Translations under genes and position numbers: made by a program
DNA from: Micrococcus cohnii
GTDB taxonomy: Bacteria; Actinomycetota; Actinomycetes; Actinomycetales; Micrococcaceae
Reading direction: 5' to 3'
Assembly: GCF_014205175.1 (NCBI RefSeq)
Contig: NZ_JACHNA010000001.1
Span: 992,001-1,056,000, forward strand
Length of the DNA stretch: 64,000 bases
Shown here: positions 1-10,700 of the stretch, piece by piece
Numbering within the stretch: the stretch's first letter is position 1
How the letters are laid out: the number at the start of each line of letters is the position of its first letter
The notes under the pieces: model-generated
What the model saw: the letters and a program-made list of their open reading frames with translations, nothing else
Database searches by the model: none
Told to the model about the DNA's origin: nothing

Positions 1-1048
1 GCAGGTCTCCGATGCGCGGCCTCACCCGTTCCGTGACCCGAGCCCCGAACCAGCCGGCCTGGATCGCCTCGTCACGAGTGAGGACCCACGCGTGCGCGCC
101 CCACGTCTCCTGCCAGGCCGCGCACAACGCCTCCCGGCGCTGGGCCGAGGCCTGCGCCTCGACGTGCAGCTGCACCAGACGCGGCTCCCCCGCCGTGTGC
201 GCCACGCCGTCGAGCAGCTCCGGCCGTTCGAGGTCGCCGTCGGCCGTCAGCGCGGCATAGTCGATCCGACGGGTGGCCGGCACGTCGACCATGCCGTGGT
301 CCCCGGTGATCCCCAGGGTCGTGTTGGCCGGCAGCCGCGAGTGCAGACGCCGCAGCACGGCGTCGATCTCCTCGAGCGCGTAGAGCCAGTCCGGTGAGCC
401 GACACCGGTGCGGTGACCGGCCTTGTCCAGCTCGTTGAAGTACAGGTACACGAACGCCCGGTCGCGGTTGCGTCCCACCGTCTGCAGGGCCCGCTGGCCC
501 CGGGCTGCCATGGTCGTGGCGCCGAGGAACTCGCCACCGCGCAGGGAGGCCCGGGTCAGCGCCGAGTCGGCGAAGGCCGGCAGCGACACCGTGACCGTCT
601 CGACCCCGTCGGCCTGGCACCGCTGCAGCACCGTGGGCAGCGGCTGCCACGCGGCCGGATCGGTCCGCTCGTCCCAGCCGCCCAGCTGATTGACGACGAC
701 GCCGCGGTCGGGGTCGAGCACGTCGTAGCCGACCACACCGTGCTCGCCAGGATCGACACCGGTGCCCAGACTCGTCAGCGAGGCCGCCGTGGTCGTGGGC
801 ACGGCCACCTGCAGCACTCGGCCGTGTTCGGCCATCGCCTGCTTGAGGAACGGAGCATGACCGCCGAAGCGGCGCAGCACGGCCCGGCCCAGACCGTCCA
901 CGAGCACCACGATCGCCCGGCGCGTCGCCGGCCAGTCCAGCGCGTTCTCGTACTCGGGCACACCGAGCGCGGCGGCCGCCGACGGCATGACCGAGCGCAG
1001 AGACGACTCGGCGGGGACGACTCCGGACGGGAACTCAGGCGAGCTCAT
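1..1048 (-). CDS. Alkaline phosphatase / nucleotide pyrophosphatase-type phosphodiesterase, 3' end cut off
   Basis: The gene starts at ATG 1048 and runs off the left edge, giving 349 codons without a stop. The reading begins MSSPEFPSGV. It shows the metal-binding Asp of IVVLVDGLG (about residues 46-54), a Thr-rich nucleophile loop TTTAASLTSLGTG (about 85-97), the downstream metal ligands NELDKAGH, and GDHGM. These are the marks of the type I phosphodiesterase / nucleotide pyrophosphatase branch of the alkaline phosphatase superfamily. The substrate cannot be told from sequence. A GAGG ribosome site lies just before the ATG, and the start is 7 bases after the stop of the upstream DUF5998 gene, so the two are probably one transcript. 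No signal peptide is visible, so a cytoplasmic location is inferred. Confidence 0.85.
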   Translation of the reverse strand, partial: MSSPEFPSGVVPAESSLRSVMPSAAAALGVPEYENALDWPATRRAIVVLVDGLGRAVLRRFGGHAPFLKQAMAEHGRVLQVAVPTTTAASLTSLGTGVDPGEHGVVGYDVLDPDRGVVVNQLGGWDERTDPAAWQPLPTVLQRCQADGVETVTVSLPAFADSALTRASLRGGEFLGATTMAARGQRALQTVGRNRDRAFVYLYFNELDKAGHRTGVGSPDWLYALEEIDAVLRRLHSRLPANTTLGITGDHGMVDVPATRRIDYAALTADGDLERPELLDGVAHTAGEPRLVQLHVEAQASAQRREALCAAWQETWGAHAWVLTRDEAIQAGWFGARVTERVRPRIGDL

Positions 1049-1055
1049 GCCGGCC

Positions 1056-1655
1056 TCACGCGATCGCGGCCAGGTGCGCACGGCGCAGCGTGCGAGCGAA
1101 GTCCAGGGCCTCGTCGACGGCCTGCTGCCCATCGGCATCAGCGGCGACGCGGATGACCAGGTCCTCCCGAGTGCTCGTGCCGGTGTAGCCGTGGTCCGCT
1201 TCGCACTGCGGATCGGCGCAGCCGGCCGGCTGCAGGTCCAGGCGCTGGCCGCCGGCCCACTGGAGGGCCACCGTCATCTCCGCCACCGGGTCGCTCGGAC
1301 GGAATCGTTCGGGGTGGGCGTGGCCGGTCGTGATGACCACGGAGCGGATCGCGTGCAGCGGCACCAGCTCCGTCGAGACCTGCGCGAGCACCTGCCGCCC
1401 GTCGGCGTCGAGGGGCTGGTCGTCCAGATGAGCGGCCACCACGACGTCCTCGCAGACACCGAGCACGGTGCTGTGGCGGTGAATCTCGTCATAGTCGAAG
1501 TGCGTGTCCACGTGCACCAGGTGCGAGAGGATCCGTCGCCCGTCCAGCTCCTGGTCCAGCGCATGCGACACGAGCTCGGGGTAGAAGCCCGCCTTGAGCA
1601 GCGCGGCCTCCAGCGAGGACGGACAGGGGGACTCGCTCCGGAAGGGCTTGATCAT
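1056..1655 (-). CDS. DUF5998 family protein
   Basis: A protein of about 199 residues starting MIKPFRSESP, belonging to a conserved actinobacterial family of unknown function (DUF5998). Visible points are an acidic, His-rich central region (HVDTHFDYDEIHRHS) and a Cys pair in GCADPQCEADHG that could bind metal, although this is only a guess. Two in-frame ATGs exist, at 1664 and 1655. I chose 1655 because a TAGCAT box at 1663-1668 sits exactly 7 bases before it, matching the leaderless layout seen elsewhere in this window, and this box overlaps the 1664 ATG. The phosphodiesterase gene follows 7 bases after its stop. Confidence 0.8.
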   Translation of the reverse strand: MIKPFRSESPCPSSLEAALLKAGFYPELVSHALDQELDGRRILSHLVHVDTHFDYDEIHRHSTVLGVCEDVVVAAHLDDQPLDADGRQVLAQVSTELVPLHAIRSVVITTGHAHPERFRPSDPVAEMTVALQWAGGQRLDLQPAGCADPQCEADHGYTGTSTREDLVIRVAADADGQQAVDEALDFARTLRRAHLAAIA

Positions 1656-1662
1656 GGCTGCC

Positions 1663-1668
1663 ATGCTA
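1663..1668 (-). promoter_or_regulatory. -10 box TAGCAT, leaderless promoter of the DUF5998 gene
   Basis: TAGCAT read on the minus strand, 7 bases before ATG 1655. Spacing of this size puts the transcription start at or next to the start codon. It overlaps the alternative ATG at 1664 and so argues against that start. Confidence 0.45.
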
Positions 1669-1689
1669 TCGCCGAGCTGCGCACCGGCG

Positions 1690-1707
1690 CCGGGCGGGGC
1701 CGCCCGG
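1690..1707 (-). terminator. Short GC-rich hairpin after the GNAT/acyl-CoA-synthetase gene
   Basis: CCGGGCGG, two bases, CCGCCCGG: a perfect 8-bp stem in the 67-base gap between the stop at 1723 and the DUF5998 start. There is no T tract. It may terminate or slow transcription from the upstream gene. Confidence 0.35.
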
Positions 1708-1722
1708 TGGGGACAGCCCCGC

Positions 1723-4461
1723 TCAGTCGCCGCGCATCGCCCGACGCGCGGAGTCGGTGCGCTGCCCCGCATCAGCGACGTCGACCTCGGCGTGCAGCAC
1801 GGTCGCCTCAGTCGGACCGGCGAGCACGGGCGCGAAACGCAGCCGCGCCACGTGCGACAGGTCGTCCTTGAGCGCGGCCACACGGGCGAGCAGATCCTCG
1901 AGCGCGGCCATGTCCGCCCCGGGCACGCTCCCCTGCGCCCGCAGCTTGGCCGCCGCCCGCGGTGCGCGGACCATGCGCGCGACGTCCTGATCGGTCAGCG
2001 GCGGCACCCGGTGGACCCAGTCCTCGAGCAGGTCGGTCGCGTCACCGGCCATGCCGAAGGAGACGACGGGGCCGATCAGCGGGTCTTCCAGCGCCTGCAC
2101 GATGCAGGCCTGGCCGCTCGGCGCCATCGCCTGCACCTCCAGGTCGCTCACACCGAACGCCGAGAGCACCTGACGCATCTGACGCACGTTCCGGCGCAGC
2201 GAATCCGCGTCCACGATGTTCAGCCGCACCCCGCCCAGATCGAGGCGATGCCGCAGCTGCGGGTCGACCGCCTTCACCGCGACCGGGAAGCCCAGGCGTT
2301 CAGCAGCGGCCACCGCGTCGTCCTCCGTCTCGAAGCGCTCGGCGGCCAGCGGCCGAATGCCGTAGTGGCCCAGCAGCTCGCGGGTACGCGCGGCATCGAG
2401 GCGGACGAGGCGGGTGCCGTCCGTATCGGCGAGCGCCCGCTGCACGAGCGCCTCGGCCGCGTCCCGGTCCACGTCCGGCAGCTCGATCGGCTCGCCGGCC
2501 TCTCCGGCGCGCCAGCGCACGTAGTCGCTCAGGCGCCCCAGCACGGTGAGGGCCTTCTGCGCCGACGGGTACACGGGTACACCGTGCTGTCGGTCCGCTG
2601 GCTCGGCCTCGTCGTCCAGGGGCCAAGCCGCGCCGAGCGTGGCGGTCGCATAGGCCGGGTCCACCACGTCGGCCAGGCACGCCAGGACGGGGATCCGCGG
2701 GTCGACGGCGGCCTCGGCGAGCGCGGCGGCGAGCCGGGCGGGGTCCTCGGCGGACTGGTTCAAGCCCACCCGCCCGATCACGACGACCGCGTCGGCTTCT
2801 CCGGAGCGGGCCCGGCGCAGGGCCTCGTCGAGGGTGTGCTTGACGTCGGCCGCCGCGCGGGCGGCGCCCTGCTCACTGTCGGTCAGTCCGAGCGAGTCCA
2901 CCACCTGCAGGCCGGCGAGCGCAGCGGCGTCACGGGCGAGTCGGTCGAGGGCGAGCGAGTCGCCGACCAGCAGGACGCGGTCGCCGGCGGGCAGCGGCTG
3001 CGCGGCGGTCGCCTGCAGCACGTCCAGCAGTTCTTCGTGGGTGCCCACCTCGATGGCCCCGGTCTGGTCGAGCATCGAGTCCACGGTCCCCTCGGGGGCG
3101 GCGGTCGTGCGGGCGTCGTGGCCCGGCGGCAGGGACCTGCCGGTGACGTCGGAGCGCACCACCACGACGGGCTTGGTGTGCGACAGCCGACGGGCGATGC
3201 GGGAGAACTTGCGGGGGTTTCCGAAGGACTCGAGCTGGATGCCGACCGCCCCGGTGCGCGGGTCGTCCTCGAAGAACTGCATCGCGTCGTTGCCGGAGAC
3301 ATCCGCTCGGTTGCCGGCACTGATGACGGTGGAGACGCCGACGCCGCGGCGGACGACCCCCGCGGTGACCATGGCGGACACGGCGCCGGACTGGCTGAAC
3401 AGACCGATGCGTCCGCGTGCGGGCAGGCCGGGGCTGGCGGAGGCGTTGAGCCGGATGTCGGGGTCGGTACAGACGAGTCCGGCGGAGGCCGGCCCGATCA
3501 CGCGCATCCCTTCGGCGCGGGCCTGGGAGACCAGACGCCGCTGTGCGGCCAGTCCCGGCGCCCCGGCGTCGGCGTAGCCCGAGGTCAGCACGAGCACGCC
3601 CTTGGCGCCGATCGTGGCGGCGTCGGTGACCACCTGCTCCATGCCGGTGCGGGGCACGGCGGCGATCACGAGGTCGACCGGCTCCCCGACCTCGCTGAGA
3701 CGGTCCAGGGCGGGTCGGCCGCACACCTGCTCGGCCTGGGGGTTCACGACGTGGACCTGTCCCGTGTACCCGGACTCGATCAGGTGGCGCAGCACGGTGT
3801 TGCCGACGGCGCCCTGGTGGCGGGAGGCGCCGACCACGGCCACCGAGCTCGGGCGGACGATCTCCGCCAGAGAGCGGGCCTCGGCACGGTGCTCGCGGGC
3901 CTCCATCACCGCCCGCCAACGCGCGGTCGGGTCGATGGGGAACTCCACGGCCACGACGCCATCCTCGAAGCGACGGGCCACCTCGAAGCCGGAGTCTTGG
4001 AACACGGCGAGCATCTTGCGGTTCTCGGGCAGCACCTCCGCGGTGAAGCGGCGGATGCCTCGCTCGCGGGCGGCGACGGCGAGGTGCTCCATGAAGATCG
4101 AGCCGAGGCCGCGGCCCTGCGCGTCGTCGGCGATATTGAAGGCGACCTCCGCCAGCTCGGTGCCCGGATACCGGTCGTAGCGACCGATGCCCAGGATCCG
4201 GCCGCGCCGTGCGATGACGAACGCGACGCGATCGCGGTGGTCGACGTGGGTGAAACGCTCGAGGTCGGCGGCGGACAGCCGCGACTTGTAGGTGAAGTAG
4301 CGCATGTAGATCGACGATTCGGACTGCGCCGCGTGCATGCGCTGCAGCCCCTCGGCGTCCTCCGGGCAGATCGGCCGCAGCCGCGCCGTGGTGCCATCGC
4401 GCAGCACCACGTCGGCCTCCCAGTGTCGGGGATATTCCGGACGGCTGTGGCTCTGACCCAT
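1723..4461 (-). CDS. GNAT acetyltransferase fused to NDP-forming acyl-CoA synthetase-like domains (Pat-like)
   Basis: A 912-residue fusion. Residues about 18-180 are a GNAT N-acetyltransferase domain with the acetyl-CoA loop DDAQGRGLG (112-120). Residues about 200-330 are a CoA-binding Rossmann domain (VAVVGASRHQGAVGN). A succinyl-CoA-synthetase-like domain follows (FSQSGAVSAM), and an ATP-grasp domain occupies the C-terminal 220 residues. Proteins of this design act as protein lysine acyltransferases (E. coli PatZ has the reverse domain order, with GNAT last). The loop that carries the phospho-histidine in active synthetases (usually SHTGALAG) reads GHDARTTA here around His448, so the synthetase half may only sense ligand. 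The start at ATG 4461 lies 7 bases after a TAGGGT box, and the longer reading from 4479 would begin inside the promoter. The gene is divergent from parC. Confidence 0.88.
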   Translation of the reverse strand: MGQSHSRPEYPRHWEADVVLRDGTTARLRPICPEDAEGLQRMHAAQSESSIYMRYFTYKSRLSAADLERFTHVDHRDRVAFVIARRGRILGIGRYDRYPGTELAEVAFNIADDAQGRGLGSIFMEHLAVAARERGIRRFTAEVLPENRKMLAVFQDSGFEVARRFEDGVVAVEFPIDPTARWRAVMEAREHRAEARSLAEIVRPSSVAVVGASRHQGAVGNTVLRHLIESGYTGQVHVVNPQAEQVCGRPALDRLSEVGEPVDLVIAAVPRTGMEQVVTDAATIGAKGVLVLTSGYADAGAPGLAAQRRLVSQARAEGMRVIGPASAGLVCTDPDIRLNASASPGLPARGRIGLFSQSGAVSAMVTAGVVRRGVGVSTVISAGNRADVSGNDAMQFFEDDPRTGAVGIQLESFGNPRKFSRIARRLSHTKPVVVVRSDVTGRSLPPGHDARTTAAPEGTVDSMLDQTGAIEVGTHEELLDVLQATAAQPLPAGDRVLLVGDSLALDRLARDAAALAGLQVVDSLGLTDSEQGAARAAADVKHTLDEALRRARSGEADAVVVIGRVGLNQSAEDPARLAAALAEAAVDPRIPVLACLADVVDPAYATATLGAAWPLDDEAEPADRQHGVPVYPSAQKALTVLGRLSDYVRWRAGEAGEPIELPDVDRDAAEALVQRALADTDGTRLVRLDAARTRELLGHYGIRPLAAERFETEDDAVAAAERLGFPVAVKAVDPQLRHRLDLGGVRLNIVDADSLRRNVRQMRQVLSAFGVSDLEVQAMAPSGQACIVQALEDPLIGPVVSFGMAGDATDLLEDWVHRVPPLTDQDVARMVRAPRAAAKLRAQGSVPGADMAALEDLLARVAALKDDLSHVARLRFAPVLAGPTEATVLHAEVDVADAGQRTDSARRAMRGD

Positions 4462-4468
4462 AGGATTC

Positions 4469-4474
4469 ACCCTA
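4469..4474 (-). promoter_or_regulatory. -10 box TAGGGT, leaderless promoter of the GNAT/synthetase fusion
   Basis: TAGGGT on the minus strand with 7 bases to ATG 4461. It lies in the 48-base divergent gap shared with parC. Confidence 0.55.
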
Positions 4475-4509
4475 GACAACTGCCGACCCCGTGAGGACTG
4501 CCGCCCGCC

Positions 4510-7104
4510 ATGATGGCCAGATCATCCCGTTCCCGCTCCGCCGGCCCGCAGGGGGCCCAGCCGATCCCTGTGGAGCAGGAGAACATCGTCGACATCGACG
4601 TGGCGGCCGAGATGGAGTCCTCGTTCCTCGAGTACGCCTATTCGGTGATCTACTCCCGGGCGCTGCCCGACGCACGCGACGGCCTGAAGCCCGTGCAGCG
4701 ACGCATCCTCTACATGATGAACCAGATGGGCCTGCGTCCGGACCGCGGGCATGTGAAGTCGGCGCGCGTGGTCGGCGAGGTCATGGGCAAGCTCCACCCG
4801 CACGGCGACGGCGCCATCTACGATGCGATGGTCCGCATGGCCCAGTCGTTCAGCCTGCGTCTGCCCGTGGTCGACGGGCACGGCAACTTCGGCTCCCTGG
4901 ACGACGGGCCGGCGGCGCCTCGCTACACCGAAGCGCGCATGTCCCCGGCCGCGCTGGCCATGACGGCGGACCTGGCCGAGGACACGGTGGACTTCGTCCC
5001 GAACTACGACAACCAGCTGTTGCAGCCGGCCGTGCTGCCCTCGGCGTACCCCAACCTGCTGGTCAACGGAGCCTCCGGCATCGCGGTGGGGATGGCCACG
5101 AACATGGCCCCGCACAACCTGCGTGAGGTGGTGGCGGCGGCGCGGCACCTGCTGGCGCACCCGGACGCGGACCTGGACGCGCTCATGCGGCACGTGCCGG
5201 GCCCGGACCTGCCCTCGGGGGGCCGGATCGTCGGGCTCGAGGGCATCCGCGACGCCTACGCCAGCGGACGGGGCAGCTTCCGCATGCGCGCGAGCATCGA
5301 GGTCGAGAAGCTCACCGCCCGCAAGACCGGCCTGGTCGTCACCGAGCTGCCCTATGGCGTCGGGCCGGAGAAGGTCATCGAACGCCTCAAGGACGCGGTC
5401 AAGAACAAGAAGCTGGCCGGCATCGCCGACGTCGTGGACCTGACCGACCGCAAGCACGGGCTCAAGCTCGTGATCGAACTCAAGTCCGGGTTCAACCCGC
5501 AGGCGGTCCTCGCGGCGCTGTACAAGCACACTCCGCTCGAGGAGTCCTTCGGCATCAACAATGTCGCTCTGGTCGACGGCCAGCCTCACACGATGGGGCT
5601 CAAGCAGATGCTCGAGGTCTATGTGGCCCACCGTCTGGAGGTCGTGCGCCGCCGCACCGCGTTCCGGCTGCAGAAGAAGCAGGACCGGCTGCACCTGGTC
5701 GAGGGCCTGTTGCTCGCGATGGTCGACATCGACGAGGTCATCGAGATCATCCGCTCGTCCGAGGACTCTCCCCAGGCCCGCGAACGGCTCATGCAGGTCT
5801 TCGACCTGACGCAGGTGCAGGCCGACCACATCCTTGAGCTGCGGCTGCGTCAGCTGACGAAGTTCTCCCGGATCGAGCTCGAGGCCGAGCGGAACGAACT
5901 GGCCCGACTGATCGCCGAGCTCGAGCAGATCCTCGCCTCCGAGCAGCGGCTGCGCGAGGTCGTCGGTGAGGAGCTGCAGGCCGTGGCGGACGAACACGGC
6001 GACCAGCGGCGCACCCGACTGCTCGAGAACGAGAGCCTCGGCGCTCCGGCGGCGGCGAGCGCGCCCGCCCGGCACGCGCCCGGCTCCCCCGATGAGGCCT
6101 TGATGGTCGCCGACACCCCGTGCTGGGTGCTGCTGAGCACCGGTCACAAGATCCTGCGCACCGCTGACCGCACCCCGGTCACGCCCGGGGACCGTCGTCG
6201 AAAGAACGACGCGCTGCTCAGTGCGGTGGCCACCACGGCGCGCGGCGAGATCGGCGCGCTGACCTCCTCCGGTGCCCTGCACCGGGTCCAGGTCGTCGAT
6301 CTGCCCACCGTCTCCGAGCCGAGCGCGCAGCCGGACATGTCGAGTGCGCAGGACGCGAAGACGCTCGTCCCGCTCGACCGCGGCGAGAGCCTCGTGGCGC
6401 TCGTCCCGCTCGACCAGGTCATCGCGCTGGGCACGGCGCGCGGCGTCGTCAAACGGGTCCGTCCGGACTGGCCGCTGAACCGCGAGGCGATGGAGGCGAT
6501 CACCATGAAGGAGGGCGACCGCGTCATCGGGGCAGCGCCCGCCGTGCAGGACGAGGACCAGCTGGTGTTCATCACCGGCGCCGGCCGACTGCTGCGCTTC
6601 GCCGCCTCCCTCGCCCGCCCGCAGGGTCCCTCCGCCTCGGGCGTGGCCGGGATGCGCGTTGCCGACGATGACACCGTGATCGGGTTCGGTGTCGCCCCCG
6701 CGGGCTCCGATGTCGCCGAGACCGATGTGGCCGGCATCGCCAGGCCGGCCCTGGTGGCGACGGTGACCGACGGCGACCCAGATCTGCTCGGCGGGGCACC
6801 AGGCTCCGTCAAGGTGACCCCTCTGGGAGAGTTCCCCGTGAAGGGTCGCGGTACGGCGGGGGTGCGAGCGCACCGCCTGCTCAAGGGCGAAACGGGGCTG
6901 GCCCTCGCCTGGGCGGGCGCCGCGCCTGCCCTGGCCTCGTCGAAGGCGGGTGTCGCCCGGTCGCTGCCACATGAGTTCGGTCGCCGCGACGGCTCCGGCG
7001 TGTCCGTGGACGCCAAGATCGAGGTGATCGGTGCCGGGGAAACCCCCGAGCCCGTCGCGCTCAGCCCCCAGCACGAGGACGGCGTGGAGGTCTCGGCCAA
7101 GTGA
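4510..7104 (+). CDS. parC: DNA topoisomerase IV subunit A
   Basis: An 864-residue type IIA topoisomerase A subunit, which cuts and rejoins DNA and pairs with ParE (encoded at 19925-22030) to decatenate chromosomes. The breakage-reunion domain begins at about residue 28. The catalytic Tyr is Tyr139 in [10 protein letters not shown]. The quinolone-contact helix reads [17 protein letters not shown], with Gly101 where E. coli GyrA has Ser83 and Asp105 at the Asp87 position. The C-terminal third (from about residue 535) is the beta-pinwheel domain. I call ParC rather than GyrA because the partner B gene in the window is ParE-like and the long acidic gyrase tail is missing; this is inference. Two ATGs occur in tandem (4510, 4513), with a distant GAGGA at 4491. 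The stop overlaps the next start (GTGA). Confidence 0.9.
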   Translation: MMARSSRSRSAGPQGAQPIPVEQENIVDIDVAAEMESSFLEYAYSVIYSRALPDARDGLKPVQRRILYMMNQMGLRPDRGHVKSARVVGEVMGKLHPHGDGAIYDAMVRMAQSFSLRLPVVDGHGNFGSLDDGPAAPRYTEARMSPAALAMTADLAEDTVDFVPNYDNQLLQPAVLPSAYPNLLVNGASGIAVGMATNMAPHNLREVVAAARHLLAHPDADLDALMRHVPGPDLPSGGRIVGLEGIRDAYASGRGSFRMRASIEVEKLTARKTGLVVTELPYGVGPEKVIERLKDAVKNKKLAGIADVVDLTDRKHGLKLVIELKSGFNPQAVLAALYKHTPLEESFGINNVALVDGQPHTMGLKQMLEVYVAHRLEVVRRRTAFRLQKKQDRLHLVEGLLLAMVDIDEVIEIIRSSEDSPQARERLMQVFDLTQVQADHILELRLRQLTKFSRIELEAERNELARLIAELEQILASEQRLREVVGEELQAVADEHGDQRRTRLLENESLGAPAAASAPARHAPGSPDEALMVADTPCWVLLSTGHKILRTADRTPVTPGDRRRKNDALLSAVATTARGEIGALTSSGALHRVQVVDLPTVSEPSAQPDMSSAQDAKTLVPLDRGESLVALVPLDQVIALGTARGVVKRVRPDWPLNREAMEAITMKEGDRVIGAAPAVQDEDQLVFITGAGRLLRFAASLARPQGPSASGVAGMRVADDDTVIGFGVAPAGSDVAETDVAGIARPALVATVTDGDPDLLGGAPGSVKVTPLGEFPVKGRGTAGVRAHRLLKGETGLALAWAGAAPALASSKAGVARSLPHEFGRRDGSGVSVDAKIEVIGAGETPEPVALSPQHEDGVEVSAK

Positions 7105-7700
7105 ACACCCGTGCGACCGGTGCGACGTCGGGCCCCGAGAACTCACCCGCCGACCAGCCGATCACCGTCCAGGTGACTCGCCGCGTTCGAGTGCACGACG
7201 CCGCGGCGGTCGATGCCTGGGTGTCCCGTGGGCAGGCCGTGATGATCGACTTCCCCGGCTACCTCGGCTCCGGGCTGGTCCGTTCATCACGCACGTCCGA
7301 CACGTGGCGGATGCTCTATCGGTTCGCCGACCGCGAGAGCCTGCAGCGCTGGCACGACTCCGCGGAGAGAGCAGCGTGGATCCGCGAGATGGCGGACGCC
7401 GTCGCGCAGGAGGACTTCGAGCACCGCACCGGCATCGAGGGCTGGTTCGACGCCCCGGAGCAGGCGCCGCTGCCCAGCCCGCCGCGGTGGAAGCAGATGG
7501 TGGTCATCTTCACGGGATTCTTCCCGATGTCCCTGCTGGTCAACGCCGTGCTGGCGGGCGTGCTGCCGGCGGACACGCCGCTGGTGCTGCGTGTGCTGGC
7601 CGCGATCATCCCGGTCATGCCGGTCATGGTCTACCTGGTGCTGCCGGGGCTTACCCGGCTGTTCCGACCCTGGCTGCTGGCGGGCAACGACAGACGCTGA
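7101..7700 (+). CDS. Antibiotic biosynthesis monooxygenase (ABM) domain protein with two C-terminal membrane helices
   Basis: 199 residues. Residues about 20-115 form an ABM-like ferredoxin-fold ([18 protein letters not shown], then [20 protein letters not shown]). Two hydrophobic helices follow at about 132-154 and 162-184. Family members of this kind are small membrane-anchored proteins of unknown role, and catalysis should not be assumed. It starts at GTG 7101, overlapping the parC stop by 4 bases (GTGA), so translation is probably coupled to parC. Its last 70 bases overlap the tail of cydDC on the other strand. Confidence 0.75.
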   Translation: MNTRATGATSGPENSPADQPITVQVTRRVRVHDAAAVDAWVSRGQAVMIDFPGYLGSGLVRSSRTSDTWRMLYRFADRESLQRWHDSAERAAWIREMADAVAQEDFEHRTGIEGWFDAPEQAPLPSPPRWKQMVVIFTGFFPMSLLVNAVLAGVLPADTPLVLRVLAAIIPVMPVMVYLVLPGLTRLFRPWLLAGNDRR

Positions 7701-10700
7701 TCCGTGGGGCCGGCCAACGACTCGTCGTGGGTCACGACGAGGCACACGGTGTCGGCCAGGCCCTCGCGCAGCTGGGCCATCAGCTCACGGCCCTCGCCCC
7801 GGCCCAAATGAGCGGTCGGCTCATCCAGCAGGACGACGTCCGCCCCCGCCACGAGGCAGCGGGCCACGGCCAGCCGCTGACGCTGGCCGCCCGAGAGTCG
7901 GCCTCCCTCGGCTCCGACCCGCGTGTCGAGTCCGGCCGGGCTCGCCTCGAGCCACTCGTCGAGACCGACGAGGGCGAGGCAGTGCCGCATCTGTGCTTCG
8001 CTCGGCGGATCATGCCGCGGCCGGGCCAGGGACAGGTTGCCCCGCACGGTCGAGTCGAAGACGAGAGCCTCCTGGGGCGTCCAGGCCACACGGGCCAGCA
8101 GGCGCGGTGACGGCATGGCGCCGACCTCTCCGCCGACCTCGCCGCCGCGCCTGCGCTGCGCCGTCTCGGTGAGCAGCTGGTACTGACCGGCACGAGGGGT
8201 GAGGAATCCGAGCACCACCGCCAGCAGGGTGGACTTGCCCGCACCGGATGGTCCGGTCACCACGACCCGGTCGCCGCGACGGGCCGACAGGTCCACGCCC
8301 CGCAGCACGTCCGGACCGTCCCCGTATCCCGCACGCACCCCGCGCAGGCGCAGCATCTGCACCGGCTCGGCGGCCGAGGTCGCTGCCCGTTCCGACCCTG
8401 ACGGCCACGGGCCCGGGCCGAGCTCCGCAGGGGTGGACGCGCTCGCGATGGACGCAGCGGACCGGGCGGGCTCGGCCGTCGCCGACAAGAGCACCGCCGC
8501 GTCACGGGCACGTGAGCGCAGGACGGGCACCTGGGCCGCGGCGGTGGCAAGCGCCCCGAACGGCTCAGCCATGGAGAGGGCCAGCACCACGACGAACGCC
8601 GTGACAGCGGCATCGAGTCCGTGCAGATGGGCGGCCCATGCTGCGGCACCGGCTGCGGCCCCGGCCGCGAGCACCGCGAACGCCCGCCCCACACCCACGG
8701 CCCCGGCGGCGCGGCGGGCGGGCCGGTGCGCGAGCCGATCGATGCGGTCGATCTGCTCGAGCGCCGTCGCTGAGCGGTGCAGGCCCGCGGTGTCGGCGGC
8801 GGCGCGCATCTGACGCACGACGACGGTCAGCAGCCGGGCCCGGTGCTGCCCGGCCCGCGCGCTGTCGGCCGCGCCGCCGAGCACGACGATCGCCGGGACC
8901 AGCAGCAGTCCCAGCAGCGAGGGCAGCAGGACCGCTGGCAGCAGTTCGGGGGCGAGCAGTCCGGTCAGCGCCAGAGCGCACCCGATGGCCGTGACCGCGG
9001 CCGGCACCGGCACGAGCACGCGGGCCGCAGCGGTGCGCGCGGCGTCGACGTCCGCGACCAGCGCGGCCAGCGCCCCACCACCGCGGGTGAGCCGACTGAA
9101 GTCCACGACACGCTCGCCGAGGGAGTCCCACAGTCGCAACCGCAGCGCATCCGCCCAGGACAACAGCGCGGCATGCGTCGCCAGCCGTTCGCGATACCGG
9201 CACACCGCCCTCGAGAGTCCGGCGGCCCGGACCAGCACGATCACCGAGAGCAGGTGGAGGATGGGGGGCTGCCAGCTCGCCTGGACGATCAACCAGCCGG
9301 AGAGACCGGCCAGCAGGGCAGCACTCAGGTGCGTGGCAGCGCCCCAGGCGATCGGGCCGACCAGCTGCCCCGGAGGCGGCAGGACCGCACCGACGGCACG
9401 CCGCCCGGCCACTCGCCCGGGCGGCCTGCCTCCGCCGGTGCCGTGCTGCGCGCTCGAGGCAGGGGCCTCGGGCGGTGAGACATCGAACTCGGGCACGACG
9501 ACGTCCGCCTGCCTCGTCTCGCCCGGCGCCGCTGCCTGCTGTCCGAGACCATGTTCGCCGAGCGGGTCGACAGCGGCGGGGCCACCGGTGTCGGCCGATC
9601 GGGCCGACGCGGCGAGCAGCGGGTCATGCGAGGCCGCGAGCACGCAGATCGGCGGCAGCTCCAGCCCCGGCACGGTTCCCGCGGCCATCCCCGCCACGGT
9701 GCCGCGCACGTGACGCGCACTGGTCTCGTCCAGATGCGCGGTCGGTTCGTCGAGCAGCACCAGGTGGGTCGCTCCGGGCCGTGTCGTCCCCCGAGCGGCG
9801 TCATCGAGGGCGCCGAGGAGTCGGGCCAGGGCGAGCCGTCGACGCTGTCCGGGGCTGAGCTCGTCGACGAGACGATCGAGAATCCGCGCGCGGGCGCCGC
9901 TGGCCTCCGCGCGCCCGAAGGCGTCCGCCTCGTCGGCCTCGTCCGCCTCGAGCAGGCCGACGGCGTGGAGGGCGGCCACCTGCGCGCCCGGGCGGCGGGT
10001 CCCAAACGCGGCCAGCTCCTGCTGCACGGTCTCGGCGGCGAACTGGGGGTGCTGGCAGACCCACCACACCTGTTCCGATGGCGGCATCACGAGTGGGCCC
10101 TGCGCGGTGACGGTCTCGGCCCGCAGCCGCCCGCCGAGCAGGTGCAACAGCGTCGACTTTCCCGAACCCGATGCCCCGCTGAGCACGCGCACCTCCTGCG
10201 GAGCCAGCCGCACATCGGGGCATCGCACCGAGGCGGTCTGCCGCCCGTGCCGCACGTGCACCCCCCGCACGTGGACGACGACGTCCGGGTCCTCCGAGAG
10301 GGATCGCAGCTGCTCGGACCACGACGGTGCCGGGTCAGTGGCGGTCTCGATCCGGTGACGGGCGTGTTGCCCGTCCTCGGCGGCGTGATAAGCCCCGCCA
10401 AGCTCTCGCAGCGGCAGATAGACCTCGCCGGCGAGCACGAGCACGACCAGTCCCGCGTGCAGGGACAGGCTGCCGTCCACCAGACGGACGCCGATCAGCA
10501 CGGCCGTCACCGCGACCGAGAGCGAGGCGATCAGTTCCAGGGCCATCCCGGAGACGAAGGCCGTGCGCAGCGTGCCCAGCGTCGCGTCGCGGTGGCGCCG
10601 CGCGACGGCCGCCAACGCGTCACGCTGGGCGCCTGCGCGACGCAGGCCCACGAGCACCGGCAGGCCACGGGCCAGCTCCGACAGGTGACCGGAGAGCCGG

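Noticed and set aside
1594-4494. A 966-codon open frame opposite the GNAT/synthetase fusion
   Set aside because: Antisense shadow of a clearly recognisable gene with GNAT, CoA-binding and ATP-grasp motifs.
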